From Macadamia tetraphylla (Eukaryota > Streptophyta > Magnoliopsida > Proteales > Proteaceae): a DNA stretch of 64,000 nt. Location of the stretch: positions 44,771,129 to 44,835,128 of the forward strand of contig CM040966.1 in the NCBI GenBank assembly GCA_022985045.1, written 5' to 3'. Each line of letters begins with the position of its first letter. The stretch's first letter is position 1. Below, one piece after another: positions 44,470 through 54,358 of this stretch. A program made the translations under genes and the position numbers. The notes beneath the pieces were generated by a model. That model had not been told where the DNA came from and did not search any database. It was given only the letters and a program-made list of their open reading frames with translations.

Positions 44470-45345
44470 GGAGTTATGTCACACCGGAACACCCAATCCC
44501 AATCCCAATCACGCCCGTCACTTTCCGCTTCCCTACACAGAATCAGGGTAGACCCCGCAATGCACCTCTGGCTCCACTTGTACTTACAGCTCAGGATGTG
44601 GCATCTATCATGAATAACATGATGCGGGAAGTTGAAGAAAGGTAAAACCAATTTATGGACGGGATCGATAATAAAATCCAAGCGGAAATAGAACCCTGTA
44701 ATGCACTGTCCACACCTCCTACTCCACCGACACCCATTCCAATACCCGTTGGATTGGCTACCCTTCAAACATTTGATGGGGCACAAGTGCATGGGCATGT
44801 GCAAGACCCGATGCCGGAACAAGCTCAAGCCCATGTAGAGGGCTAGACAGACTTGGAAAAAATGATGGAGAAGTTTTAATGGCTTAGGCCCCCATGCTTC
44901 TCAAAGCTGGGCCAAGACCTGTTGTATCCATCAAGATGGATTGGTGGAATGGAGAAGGTTTTTAGACTAATGGGCTGCACTGATGAGCAAAAAAATTTGT
45001 GTACAGGCTATCAGTTACAGAATGAAGCGGATGATTGGTGGAGTGCCACCGAGCCTATTCTGAGGGCTAGTAACCCGAACCCCACTTGGGCCGACTTCAA
45101 AGGGGCCTTCTTTGAGAACTATTTTTTGGAAAGCTTTCGGGATAGGAGAGAGAGTGAGTTCTCTCAGTTGGTTCAAGGATCTCGGTATGTGCTCGAGTAT
45201 CAGCAATACTTCAAGGATCTATTCTATTTTTCTCCCGAGCATCTCAGAGGTGATAGGGCTAAAGCGAAGAAGTTTAAGAAAGGGTTGAGGCCAGGTATTG
45301 GGTTAACCATTGTGGTTGAAACTGCAGACCTATGCTAAGGTGGTC
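44470..45345 (+). pseudogene. Gag of element Y
   Basis: Plus-strand gag in pieces. 44490-44845: P-rich N-terminal part with LTAQDVASIMNNMMREVE and a P/T-rich spacer. 44922-45338: Retrotrans_gag domain with PSRWIGGMEKVFRLMGC, DDWWSATEPIL, FKGAFFENYF..SFRDRRESEFSQLVQGS, VLEYQQYFKDLFYF and FKKGLRPGI. Stops at 44643, 44845 and 45336. Confidence 0.85.
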
Positions 45346-46394
45346 TAAGTGGCCAAATCCATTGAAGATCGGCATAGAGACAACTTCATGGTCTAGCAAG
45401 GAATTGGAAAGACGCCAATGTGATCTACTAATTCTATGGGAAGCAGCAAACCTTTCCGAGTGCCTTATGTCAACCCAATTCCAGTGCAATTTAGGAGGCC
45501 TGATGCTAGTCAGACTTCCTAGCCCTTCTAATCTAGTGTTGTATCTCAATCTTCAGGATCGAGCCCGAGATGCTTTCATTATGATCAGCCGGGCCACATG
45601 GCGAGGACATGTCCCCACCAAAGGCCAGGTGATGCACCCTACACCATTCAACCCCTAGACCCGTGCAGCCCCTACAAGGCCAAAGACTACAGGGCAGAGT
45701 GTTTGCTATGATTGCAGAAGATGCTAAGGCTGCACCCAGTGTAGTGATAGGTACATTATTGATGTCGTTATTGCATGCACATGTGTCATTTGACTCAAGA
45801 GCCTTGCATTTGTTCATGTCACTGGCATTTGCTAAGAAGATGAGCATTCCACCCAAGGGACTGACTCAATGTTTGGCTGTGAGCACCCCTATAGGAAGTG
45901 TAGTGGGTTTGAACTATGTTTATGAGCCCTGCCCAGTGACCATAGGTGATCATGAGTTGAATGCTCACTTGATCGAGTTGGATATGACCGACTTCGACGT
46001 GATATTAGGAATGGACTGGTTGTCCGCATACAGAGCTAGTGTGCTATGTGCAGAGAAGGCTATCATTTTTAGACCTCATGATGATGATGAGTTTGTGTTC
46101 CAAGGGGATAAGCCAAAGAAACCCAAGAAAGTTATCATATCTGCACTCCAGATGAAGAAGCTACTGGATAAGGAATGTCAAGGCTACTTAGAATTTGTGA
46201 TAGATACTGAGATAGAGATTAGGCCATTGACTGAGCTAGATGTGGTGATGGAATTCCCCGATGTATTCCCTAATGATTTGATAGGTTTACCCCCGGATCG
46301 AGAGACAGAATTTGCTATAGACCTACTCCCTGGCTCAACACCAGTGTCAAAGGCCCCTTACTGCATGGCCCCCACAGAGTTGAAGGAATTGTAG
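45346..46394 (+). pseudogene. Zinc knuckle and protease of element Y
   Basis: A gag zinc knuckle at about 45567-45610 reads CFHYDQPGHMARTC, with tyrosine in place of the second cysteine. The frame 45663-46394 is an aspartic protease: the catalytic D-S/T-G is D-S-R (about 45790), followed by LDMTDFDVILGMDWLSAY (flap/second half) and the linker to RT with FPDVFP..L.GLPP.RE.EFAIDL.PGS.PVS. Stop at 46392. The same DSR change is present in X. Confidence 0.85.
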
Positions 46395-46830
46395 GGGCAA
46401 CTTCAAGACCTTCTGAAGAAGGGATTCATTAGACATAGTGTGTCTCTATGGGGAGCACTGGTATTGTTTGTCAAGAAGAAAGACGGAGGTATGAGATTGT
46501 GTATCAATTACCGAGAGCTTAATAAGCTAACCATCAAGAACCGGTATCCTTTGCCAAGGATAGATGTTTTATTTGATCAGTTGTAGGGTGCCAAGGTGTT
46601 TTCCAGGATCGAACTTAGATCGGGCTACCACCAGCTCAGGATCAAGGACAGTGATGTCAGTAAGGCAGCCTTCAGGTCAAGCTATGAACATTATGAATTC
46701 TTGGTAATGTCATTTGGGTTGACCAATGCACCGACTGCATTTATGGATTTGATGAACCGGGTATTCCAGGATGTCCTAAATAAGTTTGTGACAATAGTCA
46801 TTGATGACTTTTTAGTCTACTCCAAATCAT
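46395..46830 (+). pseudogene. Reverse transcriptase of element Y, truncated
   Basis: Continues the protease frame after a stop: LQDLLKKGFIRHS, FVKKKDGGMRLCINYRELNKLTIKNRYPLPRID, a stop at 46585, then FSRIELRSGYHQLRIKD, FLVMSFGLTNAPTAFMDLMNRVF and VIDDFLVYSKS with both catalytic aspartates. The frame ends abruptly at 46830; the RT thumb and RNase H are missing here. This is the right inversion breakpoint. Confidence 0.85.
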
Positions 46831-47063
46831 AGGTGGGGTAGTTCTTCTCATAATCCTTTAGCTGACGGGATGCAAAAGCAATGACTTTCCCTTGCTGCAT
46901 CAATACACAACCCAATCCCAGCTTGGAGGCATCACTATACATAACCATACCACCTGTGCCGGTCAGAATAGTCAAAACTGGAGCTGATACCAACCTTTGC
47001 CTTAGCTCCTTGAAGCTCTTCTCACAAGCATCATCTACTACGTTGGCCTTTCCTGGGTGGTAG
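46829..47063 (-). pseudogene. Duplicated RT/RNase H segment at the breakpoint
   Basis: Minus strand CEKSFKELRQRLVSAPVL, MVMYSDASKLGLGCVLMQQGKVIA and FASRQLKDYEKNYPTYDLE. It repeats the protein region encoded at 47460-47225 but follows, rather than precedes, the HYHPGKANVV end of RNase H. It joins the X sequence within the word GTAGTAGATGATGC (about 47050). Confidence 0.75.
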
Positions 47064-47470
47064 TGGATAGTATAGTCATGATCCATCATCAGTTCCAACC
47101 AACGCCTATGTCTCATGTTGAGCTCCTTTTGGATGAAGAAGTACTTGAGGCTCTTGTGGTCACTGTATATCTCACTCTTCTCACCATACAAGTAATGCCG
47201 CCAAATCTTCAGGGAAAATATCATAGCTGCCAGCTCTAAGTCATGGGTAGGATAGTTCTTTTCATATTCCTTTAATTGGTAGGATGCATAAGCAATGACC
47301 TTCCCATGTCACATTAGTACACATCCCAATCCCAGTTTAGAGGCATCACTGTACACAACTATACCACATGTACCGATTGGAATAATCAAAACCGGAGCTG
47401 ATACCAACTTTTGCCTTAGCTCCCTTAAGCTTTTCTCATAAGCATTGGACCACTCAAATTTCACACCGTT
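47063..47470 (-). pseudogene. RNase H of element X
   Basis: Minus strand EKSLRELRQKLVSAPVLI, VVYSDASKLGLGC, YASYQLKEYEKNYPTHDLE, then IWRHYLYGEKSEIYSDHKSLKYFF, RRWLELMMDHDYTIHYHPGKANVV. One stop (an altered glutamine) interrupts VLM.HGKV. Confidence 0.85.
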
Positions 47471-48310
47471 TCGTGAGTCGGGTCATTGGTGCAGAAATGT
47501 GGAAAAAGTTCTCAATAAACCTCTTGTAGTATCTAGCCAATCCCAGAAAACTACAAATGTCTACCACATTTTTGGGAGTGTCCACTTTAAAACTACCTTC
47601 ACCTTTCCTGGGTCAACCTCTATACCCTTGTCTGAGACAATGTAGCCTGGGAATGCCAAAGCCTGAACTCACACTTGCTGAATTTGGCGTAGAGTTGCTT
47701 CTCTCTCAGACGTTGTAGTACAAACTTAGGTGGACAACATGTTCCTCTACACTTTTTGAATACACCAAAATGTCATCTATGAATACGATCACCAACTTGT
47801 CTACGACACCTTGGAATACCCGATTCATAAAGTCCATGCATGCAGTCGGTGCATTAGTCAACCCAAATAACATCACCAAGAACTCGTAGTGTCCGTATCG
47901 AGATCTAAAGGTTGTCTTGCTGACATCATTATCCTTGATCCTGAGCTGGTGGTAGCCCGATCTAAAGTCAATCTTGGAAAACACTTTGTACCATACAACT
48001 GATCAATTAGATCATTAATCCTTGGTAAAGGATGCCGGTTCTTGATTGTTAGCTTATTAAGCTCTCAGTAATCAATGCACATTCTCATACTTTCGTCCTT
48101 CTTTTTGATGAATAGTATTGGTGCTCCCCATTGAGACACACTAGGTCTAATGAATCCTTTCTTCAGAAGGTCCTAAAGTTGTACCTACAATTCCTTCAAT
48201 TCTGTGGGAGCCATATGGAAAGGGGCTTTTGACACGCGTGCCGACCTTGGGAGTAGGTCTATCACAAACTCATTCTCTCGGTCCAGGGGTAATCTCGTCA
48301 AATCATTCAA
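47470..48310 (-). pseudogene. Reverse transcriptase of element X
   Basis: Minus strand. 48300-47990: broken N-part with FLRPSVSQWGAPILFIKKKDE-like and RELNKLTIKNRHPLPRI remnants. 47984-47706: FSKIDFRSGYHQLRIKD, LFGLTNAPTACMDFMNRVF and VFIDDILVYSKSVEEH (catalytic ID-D intact). 47700-47470: thumb region, frameshifted. Confidence 0.85.
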
Positions 48311-48960
48311 AAATACATCAAAAAAATTCCCTTACCACATCTAGCTCGCTCAATGGTCTGACCTCTATCTTAGTATCCATCACAGGTACTAAGTAGCCTT
48401 GACACCCTTTATCCAGTAGCTTCTTCATCTGGAGGGCTAATACAATAATCCTCTTAGGTTTCTTGGGTTTGTCTCCCACAAAGGTGAATTCTTTCTCATC
48501 ACGGGGTCTGAAGATTTTCATCTTTTCTGTACATATCATAGTGGCTCTATATGCAGACAACCAGTCCATTCCTAAAATCGCGTCGAAGTCGGTCATGTCC
48601 AACTCGATCAAGTGTGCATTCAAGTTATGTCCACTAATGGTCACCAGACAAGGTTTCATAGACATAACTAAAACCACTACACTTCCTGTGGGTGTACTAA
48701 CTACTAAACACTGAGTCAATCTCTTGGGTGGAATCCCCATATTTCTTGCAAATGTTGGTGACACAAATGAATGGAAGCTCTTGAGTCAAATAACATATGT
48801 GCAAGTACTAATAATATCAGTAAGGCACCTGTCACCACACCTGGTGTAGCTTCCACATCCTTGGTTGTCATAGCAAACACCCTTCCTTAGGGTCTCTAGC
48901 CTTGTGGTGGTTGTACTGGCCTATTGCTTGCATATGTCTGTTGGGGCCTAGGTGGTAGAG
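48310..48960 (-). pseudogene. Protease of element X
   Basis: Minus strand. The catalytic site again reads FDSRAS instead of DSGA (about 48795-48780), followed by a one-base frameshift, then VSPTFARNMGIPP, LDMTDFDAILGMDWLSAYRA and KPKRIIVLALQMKKLL. Upstream 48960-48800 is a broken linker with SNRPVQPPQG-like composition. Confidence 0.85.
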
Positions 48961-50130
48961 TATAAGGTGCATCACCCGGTCGACAGTGGGGGCATGTCCT
49001 GGCTAAGTGACCCGGCTGGTCACGGTGAAAGCACCTAGGGTTTGAACCCATAGACTAAGATATGCCACTAGAGTGAGAGGACTGGGAGGTCTGCCTTACT
49101 TCTTGCTTTTAAAATTGAACTGGAGCTGTATTGAGATATGGGCCTCTGGAAAGCTTGTTGGCTCCCCTAGAATCATTGGACCCCGTAGGTCTCTTTCCCA
49201 TTCCTTGTTGTGCTGTGAAGTTGTCTTTGTGCCGGTCTTCAATGGATTTGGCCACTTGGACCACCTCAGCATAAGTTTGTAATTTCAACCCAACCATTGT
49301 TGAACTGATACTTGGCCTCAGCCCCTTCTCAAACTCCTTGTCTTTGGCCCAATCACTTCGGATGTACCCAAGAGCAAAGTAGAATAGCTCATCAAAGCAT
49401 TGCTGATATTCCAGTTCTGTACGGGACCCTTGCACCAAGTGCAGAACTCACTTTCCCTTTTGTCTCTGAAGCTCTTAGGAAAATAATTCCCAAAGAACGT
49501 CTCTTTAAAATCTTCCCAAGTGGGGTTTGGGTTGTTTGCCCTCAGAATGGGCTCGGTGGCCTTACACCAAGCATCGGCTTTATTTTGTAGTTTTTAGCTA
49601 GCACATAGTATATTATGCTCGTCGTTGTAGCCCATCAACCTAAAGACTTTCTCCATACCTCCGATCCATCTCGAGGGCAACAATTGATCTTGGCCCACAT
49701 TGGTGAAGTATGGGGGCCTAAGCCTTTGGAACTTTTCCCTCAGTCCACCCTTCAACATGCACTTGGGCTTGTGTTTGTACTTGCCCTTGCACTTGCCCTT
49801 GCACCCCATTAGGTGGTTACGGGGTGGCCAAGCCAGTGGGCACGGGGGCTAGTGCCGGTGGAGTAGGGGGTGCGAGAGGTGGATTCAGGGCCTCAATAGC
49901 TGCTTGGATCCAGGTATCAATCCCAGCCATAAATTGAGCTTGCCTTTGTTCCACTTTGTGCATCATGTTTCACATTATGGCGGCAACATCTTGGGCCATG
50001 AGAACGGTGGGGGCAATGGAACATTACATGGATGGGAGGTGACTCGGAATGGGGAATTGGGAGGTGACGCACGGGAATGAGATCGGGTGTTCCGTTGTGA
50101 CATGATTCCTATTAAGGAATTCTCATTAGT
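48960..50130 (-). pseudogene. Gag of element X
   Basis: Minus strand. Zinc knuckle at about 49038-48990 reads CFHRDQPGHLARTC (second cysteine replaced by arginine). Capsid 49680-49109: PSRWIGGMEKVFRLMGYNDEHN, FKETFFGNYF-like, VQGSRTELEYQQCFDELFYF and FEKGLRPSI, with frameshifts. N-terminal part 50110-49810 is P-rich and broken. Confidence 0.85.
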
Positions 50131-50302
50131 CACACGTGCATGTACAAGTAGCATGTTAGGGTTGGACATGCATAGGAGGGGGCCTACATGATACCGAATT
50201 AAGCACATGCATAAATTAAACCAGGAAACAAAATAAAAATCCGATCTAATTCTGCACTGCCCACAAGAAGCAGAGTCAAAAGTCACTAGAAACAGGGTGA
50301 AT

Positions 50303-50333
50303 CCACCGAAAATATCAGTCCTGTTTTTGATGG
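50303..50333 (-). repeat. Conserved hairpin between gag and the antisense ORF of X
   Basis: CCACCGAAAATA-TCAGTCC-TGTTTTTGATGG, 9-10 of 12 stem positions pairing. Half motifs CACTAGAAACAGGG (50284) and TCACCAGAAACAG (50368) flank it. Confidence 0.7.
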
Positions 50334-50422
50334 ACTCAACAAAGACCAATTTTGCTGAAAAATTTTCACCAGAAACAGTCACCTGATCTTGTCCAGTGTT
50401 TTTGATGTATTTTTAACACGAT

Positions 50423-50430
50423 ATATAGGG
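50423..50430 (+). promoter_or_regulatory. TATA box of the X antisense ORF
   Basis: ATATATAGGG about 145 bp before the predicted leader intron. Position matches the TATA box of copy Y. Confidence 0.55.
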
Positions 50431-50570
50431 TGCGGGGGTCATTCCTTAATCACTAAAACCCTATTTTCCTTATAGAGAAAGAGAGGAGACAGCTAAGGAA
50501 GCTTGCCCTAGCCATTCCCCGCCTTTTGCAAGTGTTTTCGCGACCGATTGCTACCGTCTACACGTTCAAG

Positions 50571-50665
50571 GTGAATTTCTCTTCCTCTTCAACCTAGATT
50601 TTGAGATTTTTGTTTCGATTTGGGCATTCTCTCCTAACCTAGGTTTTGAATTTCCAAATCCCCAG
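50571..50665 (+). other. Predicted intron upstream of the X antisense ORF
   Basis: TTCAAG|GTGAAT ... AAATCCCCAG|GTATTT, 95 bp, T-rich. Matches the 96-bp candidate in Y. Confidence 0.55.
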
Positions 50666-51954
50666 GTATTTGTTCTCTTTGATTATCTCTGGACGTAGAG
50701 CCCTTCCCCACCGTACCATCGCTCAACAACAACGGGCTCTCCCTATCGAGGAGCAATATGATCACTTTGGTTCCATTCCCTTGTTGAGCAAGACTATTGG
50801 GAATCCTTTGAATAAAAGAACATTGATCCTAAAAAATACATGCATGTGAGGGGCTTCCGATGGTTCTGTATTCGCTAATGATTTGACACTATGATGTGGT
50901 ACCAGATACTGAAGCCGGATAGGCTATACTATCCCTGGCTTATGATGTATTTCTTGTACAACCTTCGGTGTGAGAACTGAGGCACCAAGGACATGAGGAT
51001 TACCTTAAGGGTGAAGGGGGTGATATCTTCTTCAACATGGCAGAGCTGGCCGTGATTCTGAGGATCTCCAATGAGGGGGAGTTAGCCTACTATCCTCCCA
51101 GGACTCCATCCTATGAATTTCAGAACTTCGACATCCAGGTGGAGATGGACTGCATGCTCACAAAGGAGGCCTTTGGGTAGCATCGTGTTGTTAACTACCG
51201 TGCTACCCCCAAGGTGGTTTGCAGAATTATTCAACTGAATGTCCTTCCCATGAGTGGGCATTATGATGAGGTGTTGGTATTGCAGGCCTACATCACCTAT
51301 TGTGTCTATATGGGAGTGCCACTCCATCTTCCCTTCCTACTAATATGGACCACGGTAGTGAAGGCTGAAGAACATAGGGTCGGGAATCTCTACTATGGAA
51401 AGTTACTGATTGTAGTGTTTAGCCACTTTGGGGTGGAGTTGGAGGATGAGGAAGAACTTGGGGTTGATGTCATTGACTTCAACCAAGAGTCCTTGAAGAA
51501 GATGACCCTCAACATGGATGAGGTGACAGATAATGAGGAGGAAGAAAGGTTACAACCCATAAATATAGGGGACCAACAGGGTGGGGGTAATGGAGATGAC
51601 CAAGAGGAGGATCAAGAGGATCAGGAGGGTGCTGATCCACCTATCCAGCATGGCATACCTGCTCCAGGGGTATTTCCACCACCACCCCCGAGGACTATGG
51701 GGACTACATTGGCTTCCTCTTCTACAGGCTCTAGAGGCTCGAGGCTTTACGGACTGAATGATGTGATGGCTCGACCAGATGCCACCAACAATATTTTGAG
51801 GAGAATGGATAACTGTATGGAGAGCGAGGATAGGAGTTATTGTCTCCTTGATAGTCGACTTGCCACTGATGAAGGACATGGTTCTCTACCTTGGAATTCC
51901 CTTGACAGAGCTCAGGGCACAGGCTCAAAACTAGAACCGAGGCCAAGGTCATGA
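50666..51954 (+). pseudogene. Antisense additional ORF of element X
   Basis: Plus-strand gene, opposite to gag of X. The start codon of copy Y is ATC here (about 50685: ISGRRALPHRT). Pieces: EEQYDHFGSIPLLSKTI (50740-50800), then WYQILKPDRLYYPWLMMYFLYNLRC and RVKGVIFFNMAELAVIL in shifted frames, and a 246-codon open frame 51214-51954 with VCRIIQLNVLPMSGHYDEV, YITYCVYMGVPLHLPFLL, VDVIDFNQESLKKMTLNM, an acidic D/E/Q stretch, a PPPPP run and RLYGLNDVMAR. Similar to the 'putative plant transposon protein' type (inferred). Transcription would run towards the 5' LTR of X. Confidence 0.75.
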
Positions 51955-52357
51955 CCATGAGTAGCATCAGATTGAGCAGCAAGAGTAGTGGCCTATGGTG
52001 CCACAGTAGTTTTAGGATTTCCCTATTTTATGCTTTCTAGCATAGCAGACTTTTATGTTTCCAGTTGAAGTGTGTTAGGTTTAATTATGGACATTTATTT
52101 CCTGTTCCTTGCTTATCTCAATTTTAAATTCCTAGAGTTTTATGCTAGCTTAGGATTCCTAGCTTTTAGTTATTTTATTTGAGAAAATTGGTATAAGCTT
52201 ATGTACTCAAGTTCTTATTTAATGAAACAGCTTTGACACCTAAACTTGTCTCCCAATTTGTGCATTTCTAGTATTGGTTGTCCTGAAAATTTTAATTTAA
52301 TCCTAATCCCCAAGAAATCAAGGTGCGGGTAGATTATGAGTTAAGGCAGAGCATCTC
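51955..52357 (+). other. 3' flank of the X antisense ORF / leader of X
   Basis: T-rich UTR-like sequence. AATGAAACAG near 52220 could act as a poly(A) signal for the antisense transcript. No coding signal. Confidence 0.4.
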
Positions 52358-52369
52358 GCTCTACTACGA
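52358..52369 (-). other. Degenerate primer binding site of X
   Basis: Minus strand TCGTAGTAGAGC, 9 of 12 bases like the iMet-type TGGTATCAGAGC, three bases from the LTR end at 52373. Confidence 0.5.
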
Positions 52370-52372
52370 AGC

Positions 52373-53251
52373 TGTCACACCCCAATCCCCATTATGAGAT
52401 TCCAACAATGTGAGTAAGACGCTTACCCATCTTACGCCTCTACTAGGATCTCTAATCGCAGTATCTTAATATTCACAATCTCACAACACTAAACAAAAAT
52501 AAATTGCAGTGGAATCAGAGTGTAACATAGTGGATCATAATTTAAAATGGGGAATATATAATGATAGTATATATCCATAACCAAGTTATTTGCTTACAAA
52601 TATCCAAGGCTTATAAATAATAAGCCCAAATATTATAATTTATGATGGCAAGAGTACAAAAATAAACACAAAGTCCATGATACGAATGATGCAATCCATT
52701 TGATTATTAAACCACCTAACATACAACTAAGTCTGGGAAATGCTACTACGACACATTAGGTTGTATCCCTGATCCCGAAACTCGTACATTGGTCACCCAG
52801 CGATACAAACCCTAGTTGTGATTAGGAGTCTGTCGGTCCTGAAATGCGTCGGTCACCCAACAAAACCCTGATAACCCCCTCTTGGCAGTCATGCAGCAGA
52901 ATCACCACTGGCCACATAAGACTATTTCTCACCTCCGGTAACAATCACATCATACCGTGAGTGTGGCATTCAAGAAGGGTTCATCGAACATACTTCTATA
53001 GGGTTATCCAACACCTTACGCCCTATTGGCAAGGGAAAGTAGCATAGGGAATGTCACCTAACCACAAATATCCTACATGCCTTGTATAATGATACAGTTA
53101 GTATGGAATACGATATCGGAATCACCATCGGCCACAAAGCGCACCCATTTCTAAGAATAGTCCTAGAGTATAGGATATCGAAATCACCATCGGCCACAAA
53201 GTGTAATCTATGACTATATCTAGTCTAATGCACATAATCAATGCATGAATG
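52373..53251 (-). repeat. 5' LTR of element X, truncated
   Basis: Plus strand TGTCACACCCC at 52373, the same terminal sequence as LTR Y at 34564. Matches the last ~880 bp of LTR Y and, over 53035-53251, is about 90% like LTR X at 42380-42722. Similarity stops after ATGCATGAATGCA (53251). Confidence 0.8.
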
Positions 53252-53694
53252 CACTGGACACTTGCAGAGGAAGATTCATTAATTTACACTATAAATTATG
53301 TATTATAGAATTGAATGTCAAATCTATCGTATATTTATTGTAAACTGTGGATTCATTCATGGGGCCCTGTAATATTACATGTATCATTCTTAGAAGGTCA
53401 CCACTCATATTCTATGATTTTAATAATCTTATATGCATACTCTGATTTAGTTATTTAGTTGAAAGGTGGGTTTTGTTACTATATTGCAACCGAGATCCTG
53501 GGTATTGGTAGGCTGATTGGATTGGAAATTCTAGTGCCGCATACATGTGCCATATAGAGGGCAGTATGTGACAGTTCACTTATCAAACACCTCTGAGTTA
53601 TTGACTTTCCATAGACAGCCATGGACCATCACCTATAGATAATCAAGGTAAGTCACTGAAAAGGGGATCGATTCTTGATAAAAGTTTTACCTGC
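53252..53694. other. Unassigned spacer
   Basis: About 440 bp, A/T-rich, no recognisable coding or repeat signal. Confidence 0.4.
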
Positions 53695-54358
53695 TGTAAG
53701 ATTTTTGACTTAGGCATCAGAGTGTTCTTGCTGGTCCATTCCAGCGCTCTTTGCTTATAATTTTTTGTGCAAGACTCTTCAGGAACATCAGCTCTTGCAC
53801 AGAACCTAGCTGGTCAAAATTTGTCGCATCATAGAGAGAGAGAGAGAGAGAATATGTGTTACGTGCATAGCTACTCGAATGGGTGATCCTTGTATGCATA
53901 TCCAAACTTCTGATACTCTCCCGAGCCAAATAGGACAGCTCACGAGTTTTTCCCTTATTCATGTGCTTACCTATGGTGGATGATAAAGAAGATAAAACAC
54001 GCATGGTTTCTTCGAGAGAAAAACCAATCCTCCAATGATATGCTATTGGATTCAAATTTGATGCTTACATTATTGATAATAAGACTCTATTGGATTCAAA
54101 TTCGATGCTTACATTATTGATAAAAAGACTTATATAGATTACATCCAATGTTTGAATTTTAGCCATGACTAGCCATTTAACAAACTTTGTCCAATATAGC
54201 GCTACAACATTTGATTAATAACCCACTTCTTAAAGAGTCGGTCTTCCTAAAGAAAAGGACTAACTACATACCCTCACTACTTGGACTCCTTCTACAATAA
54301 ACTAATCACTCCTACTTTATTGCTAAGATGACTAAGCCACCTTATGAGACACGTAACA
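53695..54358 (-). repeat. Chromovirus 3' LTR (about 660 bp)
   Basis: Minus strand starts TGTTACGTGTCTC at 54358 just after the purine tract GAAGGGAGGGA (54369-54359). TATATAAG box at about 54138. Contains a (GA)n run (53836-53851). The far end (TG at 53695) is a guess. Confidence 0.6.
54047..54132. repeat. 44-bp tandem duplication beside the LTR TATA box
   Basis: ATTGGATTCAAATTTGATGC... (54047-54090) is repeated at 54091-54132 with two to three changes, ending at the TATA region of the chromovirus LTR. Confidence 0.85.

Larger units (their letters stand above)
34564..53251. mobile_element. Compound of two Tekay-like gypsy elements (X and Y) with inverted middle
   Basis: Left to right: LTR Y (-), integrase Y (-), integrase X (+), LTR X (+), antisense ORF of Y (-), gag-PR-RT of Y (+), RNase H pieces (-), RT-PR-gag of X (-), antisense ORF of X (+), LTR X (-, truncated). 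Turning the block 39.24-46.83 kb round gives two complete-looking minus-strand elements in tandem: X with two similar LTRs (40782-42722 and 52373-53251, about 90% by eye), and Y with its 3' LTR at 34564-37575. Integrase end motifs (HDVFHVSILRKY, VL.....V.W..H...EASWERE) suggest the Tekay/Del lineage. Confidence 0.7.

Noticed and set aside
39240..46830. Insertion of a circularly permuted one-LTR circle instead of an inversion
   Set aside because: Also gives integrase-LTR-gag-RT order, but then the inserted LTR should match its own flanking parts; by eye LTR 40782-42722 is closest to the outer LTR 52373-53251, favouring an inversion in a tandem pair. Not excluded.
53252..53694. Continuation of the L1 LINE interrupted at 34564
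   Set aside because: No LINE-like reading was found after the end of the gypsy compound, so the right flank does not restore the interrupted LINE.
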